Shown: positions 35,956 to 48,238 of the stretch, piece after piece
Numbering within the stretch: the stretch's first letter is position 1
Layout: each line of letters starts with the position of its first letter
Assembly: GCF_000711695.1 (NCBI RefSeq)
Contig: NW_013546914.1
Location: 1-63,586 of the forward strand
Reading direction: 5' to 3'
DNA from: Tilletiaria anomala UBC 951
Taxonomy: Eukaryota > Basidiomycota > Exobasidiomycetes > Georgefischeriales > Tilletiariaceae
Length of the DNA stretch: 63,586 bases
Program-made: the position numbers and the translations under genes
Notes under the pieces: model-generated
Database searches by the model: none
What the model was told of the DNA's origin: nothing
The model's input: the letters and a program-made list of their open reading frames with translations, nothing else

Positions 35956-36864
35956 CGTATATACAGCTAAAATGATGGACGGAACATCAAGGTATTGTCC
36001 ACGTTCGATTCGCACAGAGTGTGAATCATTTGTTCAACGCAGAAGCGCAGCTATTAGGCCCGTGATGTGCAGTAGGTGGCCAGTGCAATGAACAAAGCTG
36101 CGCTTTCATCCCTGCCCATTTCAGCGTCTCAGCACTCCCATGAAGTAGCGGAAGCACATACGTTGGTGCAAGGGGCTCGAACGCGAGCCGGCCGAGCGGC
36201 TCGACAACCCATACCGCCTGACGCCGCGAATATGGCGACTTTTCTACACGTTTGTGCGAGACGAGGCTGGCCGAGGCGGAAGAAAGCCATTCATAATTCA
36301 TCGAACCCAAAAGTAATTCGAACACAGAGGGGATAGGAGAGCTTGTCTGCAATGAGAGGAGACCCTGCGGCGAGTTGGAGCATGATGGGGCTTGCCTGCG
36401 TGGAAGGAGATGTTGGTCAGGTTGACCCAAGTTGGGTACCCTCCACCGTAGGAGATCACCTGGTTTCAAGTGAAGACTGACGCACACTAGGTATCGTATT
36501 ATTCCGGTAATTTTGAACATGTGAGCTTTGAATCTGAGATCTGTACGGGTATCTCAGGGGCCTGCCGAGACTGGTTCCGGTGGAACCTGCATGTATTCCG
36601 GTGTCGTGCCTGTGTGGACAACCGTAATTCAGGAATATACTCCCGGTTTTAAGGTTTCCCGGGATTCGAGATGGCGCATTGCCCCCATGTCCTTGAGAGG
36701 ATGCGTTGCTTGCAAAAGCCTTCAGAGCGATAGATGGATTGTTTCCACTGAAGATCTTGATCCGCGCGCACCACTGATTGCATCGAAGGACAGAAGCTAT
36801 AATCGATCCCTTCGTTTTCGTCTGACTGGGCGCTCCCTGAGGCGGGTACAGGAAACCCCCAGCC
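35956..36864. other. Intergenic, 0.9 kb
   Basis: Between EMC8 and the next plus-strand gene. A GC-rich patch near 36180-36230 has a TTCGAGC-like box but no tRNA fold (the arms do not pair). No gene found. Confidence 0.4.
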
Positions 36865-39800
36865 ATGGACGACCTTGACCTCGGAAGAGACGCCGCGGGC
36901 GACAGCCTCGCCGAGGCGTACCCAGCCTTGACACATCTATCCGACGCTGAGCTGCTGGCAAGCATCAGCGCGCATGCTCAAAAGCACGCCTCGGACGTGC
37001 AACTAACGCTTCAACTGCAAGCGACTGCGCAGCAGCGACAGCATGCCGTCGCGATCGCACCGCTTTGGCTTGCTGAGCTCGAAAACCTGAGGCAGCGCCT
37101 TCAGAAACAGTGCGAGGCCATCTGTGCGCTGAGCCAAGCCATCGTGCCGGCGCCCGATCTCGAGGTCAGACGCGCTCGAGGGAGAATGAAGGGTAGCAGC
37201 AGCTCGGAGAATGAGCGCTTCCATGCAGAAGACGCGCTTCGCAAACGTTTGCCGTCGTTGCCGGACGCTCAGCTGTCAGCATTGCACACTCGTGCCAAGG
37301 AAGCAGGCGAGGAGTACGAACAGAGCTTCCATCGCTTCGAGCAGGGCTGGGACCGGATCATAGACAGGGCCCAAGGCTGGGCTTCGCTGCCCTCACGATG
37401 GCATATAGCCCTCCGCGACCACGGTGCCAGCGATATAGGGGTCACGGGTTATATCCATCACATGGAGCAAACCATCGAAACCCTGATGGAATCGCCCAAG
37501 TCTTGGCTCGAAGCTTTATCCAAAAATGCTGCTCAAGGCATGGTGTCTTCTTTGGAAGATGTGCTGTACGATCTCGACGGAACCGCACGGTCAATATTGC
37601 AGTCCGAAAGTGGTGCCCTAGCTTCCTGTACACGACGACCATCGGCTTCTCCGGGCGTCGAAACGATCAGGGCCGACGCTTCGCAGGGAAGCGACACTGC
37701 GTCACCCTTGAGTCCCCAGAACTCCCTTCGCAGCCCGCTTCAACTTCTTCTGCACGCAATCCACAATTACCACGGTGCGAATGGTGTGTTTGCGTTTGCC
37801 AAGGCCATCTTCAGCGATGCAGTTCCGCTCTTAGGGCCGTCATGTGCACGCAAGAGCGAGGTCGAGTCGTTCCTCCTGGAGTTTCTTGACGCGCTGCAGG
37901 CGTTGGGTATCGATGTAGATGCCCCCCCTGCCGGTGCAGGATACGATGGTCTCCCGGGGGCATTGTCGAGCGGCGATGCCATTGACAGTGAAAACATTGG
38001 CGGAGCAGCGCACAACTTGGTGTGTCCCTCACCGACTCTTGAACTTGAGCTTCTTACCTACATCAAAGCATCCAAACAGCGTGCTGCTCAGAGGCGTGTG
38101 AGAGCTTCGGATCAAAGCGAAAATGGCACGTATGATTACACCGATGGCCCGGACGCCATCTCGCCACGCTCGCTTTCGGCAACTTTTGCAAGCACCGCGT
38201 CCCAGTGGTATAGCAATGTTGCAGAGGGGTGGTCGACCTTTCAAGACGCAGCTACCTTTTCGCTGTCATCCATCGGCACAGGGAATGCATCGTTTCCAGC
38301 TTCAAAACAGGCAACCGAGACATTTAGCCCTGATAAGGCCAAGCCCAAGAAGCTGGTGCTGTATGATGCGATTCACAAACCAACTGCTGGACCATCAGCA
38401 CTATCTTCCATGTCGCAAGGACTTTGCAATTTTCTGACACCTGCATCGCCCGTCGCACCCAAGTTCAGCGCTAGCTTAGCGCTGCAGCAGCCAGCTCTCA
38501 GTGGCGAAGCGAACAGCAGCGAGGGCTCACACCACAATGGAAGTGAAGGTGGAAGGTCTGTTTTGAATACATCTTGTGAGTCGGCAAGAACAGAGCGCAT
38601 CCTAAGATAGTGTGTCTGATCTCTCAACTTTCTCAGTCGGCACTCACACAGAGTCAAGCTTGAGACGCCTGGCGGACGGGAGTGAAGGGATGCCGGATTC
38701 TCCTGTCCGAACGCGCCACGCTAGCATCCGCACGCTTCCAAATAATACTTTAGTCAGCACGCCTACTGTGGCCACATTCCGGGGCCAATCTCGCTCCGCT
38801 TGCGGCAGCCCTGCGGCGGGAGCAGCAGCTGCGGCTGAGGAATCCCAGCTTGTCGACCACGCAGCCGAGAAACTGCTTGAGGCACTGGTCAGAAGCTCTG
38901 ATGCGGCGCCGGCTTCGCGGAGCCTTCCTTTAGTTATTGCCCTGGCACGATACTTGCTTCAAGACCACTTCAGCCGCGTTGCCGAGCCTGAAGCTCACCG
39001 CTCACTGAGGATGCTTATCCTGGTGCGATGGTGGGCGTTCAGGCATCTCAGGGCCATGATTTGCGATCTATACGCCCTCAGTCGTAACACACCATTTTCG
39101 GCACTGGCAAGCAATATAACAGCAAACAAGGGCTTGCGGGTAGAGATCAAGCTGATGGAGGATACTTGGCTCGCGGACCCGGAGATCATCGAACAGCTAG
39201 CAGCGTTGCATAGGGCAGTGTATTCGGCTGTCACAAAAGCCATCACTTCACAGCCATGCTCCCCATGCTCAGCGGCATCCCGTCGCGCTTTGCAGGCTTT
39301 GATTCCGGATTCGCGGCCTCTTTTTTCCACACCAGCGTCGCCCCGCACTTCGACCGAGGGACTTGTCCCAGGCTCTCGCAGTTTCACAATCTCGCAAATG
39401 GAATTTTCTGCGCTTGCGAAAGTTTTGCCTCAGCTATCTGGCTCCATGGCCGAGCTATCAAATGCTGCCCAGGGACTCGCACACCATGCTGCGGTGCTCT
39501 TTATCAACTGCGCTGCTGACGGTGGAAAGGCGCGACTTTCCTTACAACCACCCTCTCGCATCTCTCCCACAGGCTCCATCGTAGCATCAACACGCCAAGG
39601 AGCGACCGGCTCGAAGACAAGAAAAAGGTCTGGAACTAGCTTTAGTAATCCCGGGGCCACGATGCTGTCCAGCTTTACGCCGAACTCAGGTCCAGGTGGC
39701 TCGCGCGTCTTCTCTGGCTGGGGATCTCCTATTGGCTCGCCGATAGAAGTCCCCCTGAACATGACACAAGGCGCAGGGTTTTTCGACATCGCCAAGCCGC

Positions 39801-41351
39801 CAAATCAGCTTGCATCTGGCGCTCAGGCGTTACAATACCTAGAACTTCCGCCTGAGGATCGAAGCGATCTCCGGAAAGCAGTTTACCTGCTCGCGCGTCA
39901 GCAACTCTCACTCGATCAGTGGAAAGGCCTGCCCACTATTATTGCTGCTCAAGCGTCGTCCTGTCGACGCCAGCGGCAATGGAGTGACGCGGTACTGTTG
40001 GACTGGGCCTCGACCTATCTGGCTTCGAATCGCAGCCTTTCCAGAGACTTGCTTCAAGACTGCTTGCTCAGCGCTTACCAGAAACAATCGGCGCTTCGAC
40101 TATTTCGGCGCGCAGCCGAGATCGCCATCGTTGCCGCAGATTCAGGCGTGTGCAGACTGTGTCGCTCTGCCCAGAATCTGATGGCATCTCTGCACGAGCA
40201 TCGGGCTTTGGTCTGGTATGCTACTGCCATACGGACGGAAAGCAAGGTCCGTGCGACTTGGTTCACTTCTCCGGTGCTTTACAAACCGGAAGATATCAAG
40301 CATTGGATGGAGCAGGCACGGGTGCAAAGCATGGGCCTGGACCAAGAGACTGAGAGTCTGATCATGGCTCTTGATCAAGGCTTTGGAGCGATCGCAGGGG
40401 ATGCATCAGAGTTTTTTGAACACCCTATGTGAGATCATGTCCCTCGAGCGGACTGTGCCGGAAAACTGATACATCGCACCACTGCACAGATGGTCACCGG
40501 AGGCTGTTATTGCGAAGCCATTTCTCAAAAATGCCTCCTCACTGGCTCTCTCAATTGAACCATCAGCTGTGGTCCTGAAAGAAGGCGCATGCACTGCAAC
40601 TGTGCTGTGCAAGGAGCAGCACCGACCGCCAACACTCACAGGTTTAGAGACTTTCCTTCAAAAGGCCCAGATGCGTGCGACCGGCTTTTTCTTAATGGAA
40701 AGCCAAGCTGGAATTTCCAACGCCTCAGAACAGTTCACCGACTCAAGTCATTTGGCTCGTTTGCGCCCCACGCCCAAAAGCCTATTGAAGGAGGACGATC
40801 GCGTTCATTTGTTCCGGTGCATTGAATTACACGCAAGCCCAGATCTCAAGATGAAAGCCGTGCACAGTTTGCAGTTGCTGGTTGCTACCTCGCTCATGTT
40901 GCGAAAGAACAGAGCCCCATCTTCATCACCAGACACACAAAACAAACGTACAGGGCGAGGCACGACCAGCTCTCGGACTTCGGCGTCCTTCCGACCTCTT
41001 AGCTTCGTAACCACTAACAGAACAAATCGAGTCCTCTCCATGCATGACGTAAACAAAGTGACAGAGGCTCCTCTCAACTTGGATGCAGTGCTCGCTATCG
41101 AACAGCCTCAGGCGGGGACAGGAGACGCTCTCAGGACGGTTAAGCCAGAGGATATACTCGAGCAACTAGAGGCTGCTTTGTGCGAGACCAATCTCTCGCA
41201 GTGCATGCTGAACCTTCAGCTCGTATTTGCCTTCGCGCCTTCTTCGATTTTGAATATACATGATCGAGGAAAGGCGACGCTAGACTTGGCTCTAGCAGCT
41301 CTGAGCGTTCAGAGAGATCGCATTGAGTCAGTCGTAGAGTTTTCGCGGTAA
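36865..41351 (+). CDS. Large uncharacterised protein (1454 aa)
   Basis: Three exons: 36865-38575, 38637-40428 and 40490-41351. Both introns are 61 bases (GTGAGT..TCAG and GTGAGA..ACAG), near the short limit for this genome, and both restore frame, giving 1454 residues. The first 200 residues are predicted alpha-helical or coiled coil (APLWLAELENLRQRLQKQCE). A helical domain follows around LLLHAIHNYHGANGVFAFAK and ESFLLEFLDALQALGID. Another helical block in exon 2 reads EAHRSLRMLILVRWWAFRHL, then RVEIKLMEDTWLADPEIIEQ. Linkers are Ser/Pro-rich. No signal peptide or membrane segment is seen. I do not recognise the family; a large helical scaffold or GTPase-regulator-like protein would fit but is unproven. 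Confidence 0.75.
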
Positions 41352-41594
41352 GAACCTAGTGCCTCCGAAGAATGTCCTGCATCCCGATGAGCCATGTCAG
41401 AAATTGCTCGTGTTGAATGGATCATCTAAATCCGCGAGCGTGCCTTAGCCACTCAAATCGAAGACCGCATGCTGATCAAGATAGAATTTGAGCATCTAGA
41501 ACTTGTTGAATAGCATTATCTACGTCGGCTTGTTTACAACTCGCATTAATATTATTGATACACGTCATGTTTGGAGCGGCCAGCGCTTCCAGCA

Positions 41595-44500
41595 TTACCG
41601 TACTCTCACAATAGGAGAATACCATTCTTCCCAAGGACTCGAGCCATCCGAGTCCATGGCGGCAGTAGACGAGGTCGAGTTGCCGCCGTCCTGCGGTATG
41701 TCGTAACCCGGCCTGAGTGCCTTGAGATGTAATTGATAGTCGCCAGGTTTCACCTTTCCAACACCGTCGACAGTTCCATCCCACGCTAATGCATAGATAC
41801 CATAGTCTGGGTCCATCGTATTCCTTGGCAAGAAAGAAGAAGACGCCACCTGCCCGGCACTACTCGCTGGCCTGATTGTGTTCGAGGCTGTGCCGCGTGT
41901 TCCTAAAGGTTCACTTTCCGAAGCGAAATTGATGAAGGTGTGGTCTGTGGATTCAGGTTCAAGGGTGTATGCGCCCCCCTTGCCCGCATAAGCGAGCAGC
42001 CCAGTTCCTGCAAGCATAGAGGTATCCAACATATTGCGGGAGCCGCTGGCGAATAAGGGGACATTGTCGACAACTGATTGTGTAGCCGTTTCGACAAGGT
42101 CGACCTTGACGCTTCGTGAGCCGCCTACTAGTCGGAATTGCATGACTGGGACATCGCCATTTTCAAAAGTATACGTCCGCGGTAGCCGCTGAATCTTGCC
42201 GGTACTCCCAACAAGAACGGCTGGGAGAGGGTAATTCTTTGTAACGCCGTTGCCAGTGTCCAGAAGCTTGAGGGAGGACATCTTAGCTGCTAGCCCAAGG
42301 TACGCGACTGTGAGCGACTCGTTTAGCGGTGAGCTGGCTACTTTGATGAAGCCAGAAAAGACAGGAAATGTGCTAGGGTCAGGAGAAGGTCCGGACGGGG
42401 GGGTGAATACCACCTGGATCGTCTGATTCTCTCCTGGGTCGATCGACAACGTCATCGGGGTAATGCTGACGGACGCATGGGCATCCACGAGTGGCACTGG
42501 ACCGGCGAAAGGATAGGGCGAATTCTGAGACAGGACACCATGTCAGCAAAGGATGCTCCTGTGTGATGTTTACGGAGTATACTGACTTTAGGGTAGGTCA
42601 ACGCCGTTCCTGCGGGCTCGTGGGTGATGCTGTACGACATTTGTGAGTCCCCATTGTTCACTATCGTGAAAGACTGCACCTTGCCCATTGATGAGGTGTC
42701 ATTCAATGACAGCAAGGAGGGGAAGACCTAAATGCGTCGTGTATTAGCGAGCACTGTCAGAACATCCAGTTTGAATTGATACCATCACGCACATGAGTAG
42801 TGTAATGTATGGCATTGTTGAGCTGAAGCAGACCGGCGCCCTGCTTTGCCACGGTCTCGAGGAATGCACGCGAAGAGTTGGTCGCATTGAAGACTGGCAT
42901 GGCAGTGCTACGGAAGCGCTCCATGACACTTTCGGACAGACTGGTTCTGCCTTCACGCGCAGCTTGCAAGAGGAGCGCGGCAGCGCCAGCAATGTAAGGC
43001 GCCGCCATGGACGTGCCGCTGACGATCGAGTAATTACCCAGCGGTACGGGCCAGAGTCCGAGAATCGACCCACCCGGAGCTGCCAGGTCCGTCTGACTTG
43101 ACATGTCAAATGTTGGTCCGTAAGATGAAAACGAAGAGACTGTTCCCCCGGTGAAAGTGTTCGCCACCCCAAGGACCGGGCTATCAGGGAATGCCATCTT
43201 TACGGCCAGGCCCTGCTGCAATTGATCGACAAGCTGCGAGCCGATGTTTGGGCGATTAGTCAACTCATCTTCCTCCACTGTATCACACCTTTGCGCGACA
43301 ACTCACCCATTTTCCGTCGTCTGCGCCAATCATCGCAGACTTAAGAATGCCATTGGCTGGCTCAATATAGACGGGCGCAATGTTGGTGTTATAAATGATG
43401 ACATACTTGCCGTTGTACGCTGCAATGTTGCGGAACTTTTGCTCGAGCGAGCACCCTCCCCTTTTGGTGAGAACGATCGCCTTGCCTAGGTCCGGCGTGT
43501 AATCTGGCAACGGGTCGCAAGCATCGCTCGTAACGGTAGTGTCGAATGATGTCGCATACAGCGACAACGGTGGGATAAGAAGAGGACGTGCTGAGTAATA
43601 TGGCTGATCAAAGCGCGAGGAAGCGTCAGTGTGCGCAGATGGAAAAAATTGAATTGTAAATGCCAACACTCACGACAGATCCGGTACTTGCACCGGAGAT
43701 CGTGGCGTTGAAGACTGTAAGAACATCAAGAAAGCGTCATCAGTGGAGTATAGCGGAAAGGTGAACACGGGCCGTAATAAATATTTTACCAACCTATGTA
43801 GTAAGCGTTGTCCACGCTTCCGACGGAGATGACATCCGAGCCAACCGCAGGAGTGCTGGGGAAGAACATACCTGCATAGCCATCGTTGCCTGCAGCGACA
43901 GAGACGACGCGACCTTTCTTTGCGATCTGCGAGGCCACCTTGGCCGTGGGAGACTCGGTCCAGCCTGCAGGCGCGCCAATAGAAATGGAGATAATGTCGG
44001 CGCCGTCTTCGTAGGCCGTCTCCATCGCTTTCATCAGGACATCGTCGGCCGTGCCACCGGTGCAGCCAAAGACGCGGTACATGCCGAGCGTTGCGCCCGG
44101 TGCGACACCGACCAGGTGGTAGCGTTTGTCCTGCGCGCCGATGATTCCTGATACATGTGTCCCGTGCGGACCGCATTGACTCAAAGGGTCACTGTCAGGC
44201 GCAGGGTCATTCGCTGTGAGATGGAGGAAAGCGTGATCTCAGCAAAGGCAAAAAAGCAATGGAAGACATTTCGAAGAATGGCTCACATCCATCATAGCTG
44301 TCACCAACAAAGTCAAACCCGAAGGACACCTTACAAGTGGGGCCAAAACAGCCACCAAGGGCAGGGTGAGTATAGTCGACGCCAGTGTCAATGACTGCGA
44401 CCTTGATACCCGTACCATTGATGCCTTCTGCGTGGGCCTTGTCGACCCCGCAAGCGCTGAGCGAGCTAAAATGCTCGCTGATTTGCTTGGGACTCGGCTT

Positions 44501-45373
44501 GGTCGCCAACTGCACCTTGTTCGCATACGGTTGAGGCCGCCGCACAAACGTGATTGGCGTGACAGACTTAACTCCGCGCATCTGTGCAAGCATGATGGCA
44601 TCCGAGGCGCGCTCGAGCGATACGGACAGGCCAAAGAAGAGCTGCTCGTTTTGGAACTCTTGCCGGATGGAAAAGTAGAAGCTTGGCGTTGAGTCTTGCT
44701 GCTGCGAGCGCCTATATCGCGCCCGCCGTATGAAGTTGGCCGCTACTTGCTGCGCATCCGCATCGCCTATATCCGCATCTCTCCCTGGTAACATCCTGGC
44801 CCACCATTTCTTCCACCAGCGCCGCTCGCGAGCAGCGGCAGAGCGCCTCGAATCGAATTTCTCCGAATCACCATCCGAGCGCTCCTGTCCTGGTAGCGCC
44901 ATCTCCATGTCGGCGTCCGACAGTGGATTGGCGTAGTCGAGAGGCATCTCCGAGCTCCCTTCCGCGTTCCCCAGCTGCTCCTTGGGGTTATCTGTCCAGC
45001 TGCCGTTGGAATTTCCAAAGGGAACTGGGATAGGCCTGTTGATGATGCCGCTATTGGCAATCGGCAAGATTCCTAGAGCGCTGGGATTACCCGGCGACAA
45101 ACCAGTCCCGGGCGCTTTCCCCTCCACGCCGGCCCCGGGGGCGCTGCTGCCGTCGGCTGTCGTCGCGCCCCACCCAGCTGAAGTTGAGGCGACCCCGCTC
45201 GCTGCCGAATTGCTTGAGGCGAGCGACCGAAAGGTGTCTAGCGTCGTCAAGTGTGGATCGAGTTCGACAATGTAGGACATAGGTATCTGTCCTGAGAGCG
45301 CGTTGAACTGCGCCTGCGAGCCTTGTGCGACTAGCAAGGCCGCTACCAGGGCCGTTGGCGCGTGGAAAAGCAT
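41595..45373 (-). CDS. Secreted subtilisin-like serine protease with PA domain
   Basis: Seven exons: 45373-44287, 44213-43794, 43714-43674, 43603-43307, 43233 to about 42791, 42728-42587 and 42524-41595; about 1119 residues. A signal peptide (MLFHAPTALVAALLVAQGSQ) is followed by an acidic prosequence. S8 catalytic triad: Asp in VAVIDTGVDYTHPALGG (about 329), His in GPHGTHVSGI (about 379) and Ser in SGTSMAAPYIAGAAALLLQA (about 690). A PA insert (GKAIVLTKRGGCSLEQKFRN) lies between His and Ser; Fn3-like beta domains follow. This is the pyrolysin/Vpr-like layout of large secreted subtilases. The start at 45373 is the Met directly before the signal peptide. Intron 5 does not resolve with a GT donor and the TTTAG acceptor; a GC donor at 42790 would keep frame. 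Exon 3 is only 41 bases. Confidence 0.88.
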
Positions 45374-46529
45374 GTTCCCTGACCTATACAAGCCCGTCGG
45401 ACGAGGTTGTTGATGGCATGAAGCTTGAAGCAGGTCAGTGATACGTGACTCGCAAAAGATATTGCTCGACGGACATCTGCTGGGTAGTGTATGACGGGTC
45501 GGTGTTGACAGTGGTCGGAAATTTATGCTGCATGGCTGGAAACTGAGATGAAAGTCTACTGGATACTTGATACGCTCGACAGAGGGAAGGGGGTGCTATT
45601 TCCTGTAGACCTAAGCAGGAGCCTTCGTGGAAGTCAATAGCAGGTGAACCATTGTCAACCCGGAGGGACCGGACCTCGACGTGTGGGGATGGGACGTGGA
45701 AGTTCTATCTGCTCAGCGCCTACAAAAAGTCACAGATAGTCTGGATGTTGTCCATGGAGCTCCATTCATACGTGGGGAAGGGCCCAATGCTCGGATATTT
45801 GTGCGGCATACCGTCATGTTGCAGGAATACGTACCATCATCAATCACAGCACGGAGAGCGAGCGGATGTTGAAAGTGTGTTTCCTGTTGCCAAAGAGTGC
45901 GGCGTCCCTGCATCATGCACATTGCGCCACGCGCTTGAAGGCGGACAGGGAGCTGAGTGGTGGAGGACCCCAGAGGAATGAAAAATCTCCATGGCTCTTC
46001 ATGGTTCATGCTTGGTATTCAAAATTGCCGACGATCTCGATGTGTGTACGTACATATGCACTGCCGAGCACGAACGGCGAGTTGCAACGGCTGGACCGTT
46101 GAGATCTTTTTGTAGTGGCGCGACCTCAAAACCGGTGAGACTAAGGTCGGGCTCGCGTTTTATCGGGGGCATGGCCGCTGCCGCGACGCGCTCGCGCTGT
46201 GGACAAGGCTGTGCCCTGGGAATCGGGGATAAACTTGAAGACGAGCACATCGATCGTTGTTCGCCAGCTGAATCCAGGGCGATGGAGGTGTTGGCTTGCA
46301 TGAGGATGGAGAGGAAGATGGAGCTTTTACAGATTTTGGCGTTGGCGTGGGTGTGAGGCAGCGCGCCTGGATACGGCGTCATCTCACCTGCTGCTCTATG
46401 GGCCCCAATATGTACGCGTAGATATGATATTCCATCGATCTCTTGAACAGATCCCTTTTAAGAGCCAAATGTGGATTGGCAAGAGGAGATCCAAGCCGGA
46501 CTCTGGAGAGAACAGAACCGTCGACTAAT
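45374..46529. promoter_or_regulatory. Divergent intergenic region, 1.2 kb
   Basis: Between the starts of the subtilase and the paraoxonase-like gene; holds both promoters. Short frames present show no protein character. The length, larger than most gaps here, may reflect regulated expression of the secreted protease (inference). Confidence 0.4.
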
Positions 46530-48238
46530 ATGAGTGACTCAACGGCCGGCACGGCCGACCGGGCCAAGGGGAAGCAAGAAGACGAGCCGCTGGCCGAGCG
46601 GGTGCTCGGACCGGAGGCGTACTTCTTCGATTCCAAACGCAACCTATTCCTCGCGGCGCTCGTCCCTCTGGTCGCCTTCCTCTTCCTACCTCGCATTCTA
46701 TGGATGGTGCGGAGCCACACACTGCCAGACATCTTTGTGCGCCCATCGACGCCCGACTCGATTCTGCGCGCCGGCCTGCCACCGCAGACGCGCCTGGAAT
46801 GCCGTAACCTCAACGTCGCCCAACCAGACTTGTGGAATCGCACAAAAGACCACCATGATCGCCCGATGCAAGCGCTGGCGTACTGCGAAGACGCCAAGCT
46901 CCTTACTGAGCGCGGCGTGGCAATCATTGCGTGCGATCCGGGGAGGCATCGATGGAACACTGTTATGGGCCTGCTGCAAGACCCGGACCCCAGAGGCGCA
47001 CTGTGGGTGTGGGACTACATCGAAGGCACGCAAAACCCGAACCTCATTAACATCAAGGGCTTACCAGCTGGTATTGAATTTCATCCCCTCGGAATGCACG
47101 TTCACGAAAAGGCAGACGGCGAGTACACTTTGTACGTGGTCAATCATCGAAAGCTGTTCACGACTGTCGAATCATTTGACCTTAAGGCCGGAAAGCGCGA
47201 CATTGGCTGGACTGCACAATGTGAGTATCGAAGAGACTTCAGATCAGGACTACTGACCCCCTTCTCTGACCTTACCGCTGTGTCCTTGTAGTTACTCGCT
47301 CCTTTACTCATCCTCTGGTGACACACTCGGCCAACGCGGTCGCATTGCTAGACGAGAAGACGCTATTGATCTCAAATGATCACCTCTTCCCGTCGCGTCC
47401 GCCTCCACGGACGCATCTGGTCTTTCTCTTTTCCCACGTCTTTGGGTCTTTCCTCGGCCCACACGTCGCATCCGTTGTCTCTGTGCCCATCGTGAGCACG
47501 GTGCTGAGCTACCTGGAGACCCTCCTGGGCATCCCCACGAGCTTTGTCTCTGTCGTCGACCTGAGCGCGCCGCACACCTCTGGCAAGATTGTGGCGCGAG
47601 GAATCGGATTCGCCAATGGCATCGCCGTAAGTCCTGGTGGAAAGACCATCGCTGTCGCCGAGACTGGCAGCCCGTCTATCCGGCTGTACTCGCCGGTCAG
47701 GGACAGCGCGACGGGGAAGCTGGAGGAGCTCAAGCTGGTGGACAAGGCACATACGCCCATGGTGATTGACAATCTCGACTTTACGCAGCCACTCTGGACG
47801 CGCGCTCGTTCGGCTGGCGGTGACCAGGACCTCTTCGAAGGCGCCAAACTGATTGCCTCGGGCCATCCTCACCCATTGAAGCTGCTCTCGTTCGCCCGTG
47901 ACCCTACGAACCTGGACAAGCAGTCGGGTACATGGTCCATCTCAATGGAACCGGCTGCGCCGCCACCACCCGAGCGCAAGATGGACCTGGCCAACTGGCG
48001 CGCTTTCCAGGATGGCGTCAAGGTGCCCGCTGCAAAACGCACCATGACGCAGAGCAGTCGATGGCTCTTCAAGACGCTCTATCAGGCGCAAAAAGGCTTC
48101 GTCAAGGCGAACGGCTTTGGCGTTGCTACTGGGGCAACAGCGCTTTGGGACCCTAGTACTAAAGGGAAAGGCACCCTTATCGTCACTGGCTTGTATGCGC
48201 GCGGCGTGCTCGTATGCTCAGCCGTAGGTATGGAATGA
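46530..48238 (+). CDS. Membrane-anchored paraoxonase/arylesterase-like protein
   Basis: Two exons: 46530-47220 and 47292-48238 (71-base intron, GTGAGT..GTAG); 545 residues. An N-terminal hydrophobic helix, about residues 39-56 (LFLAALVPLVAFLFLPRILW), should act as a signal anchor. The remainder is a six-bladed beta-propeller of the paraoxonase/strictosidine-synthase group: GIEFHPLGMHVHE, then LLISNDHLF (compare the NDHYF calcium site of paraoxonase), GIGFANGIAVSPGGKTIAVA and VIDNLDF, which supply the expected Asn and Asp calcium ligands. Such enzymes hydrolyse lactones and aryl esters; the substrate here is unknown. An upstream in-frame Met at 46443 would add 29 residues; 46530 was chosen because the anchor then has a normal short cytoplasmic tail. 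Confidence 0.85.

Noticed and set aside
36166-36260. tRNA-like patch with GTTCGAGCC on the minus strand
   Set aside because: The five bases on either side of the T-loop do not pair and there is no acceptor stem of proper length.
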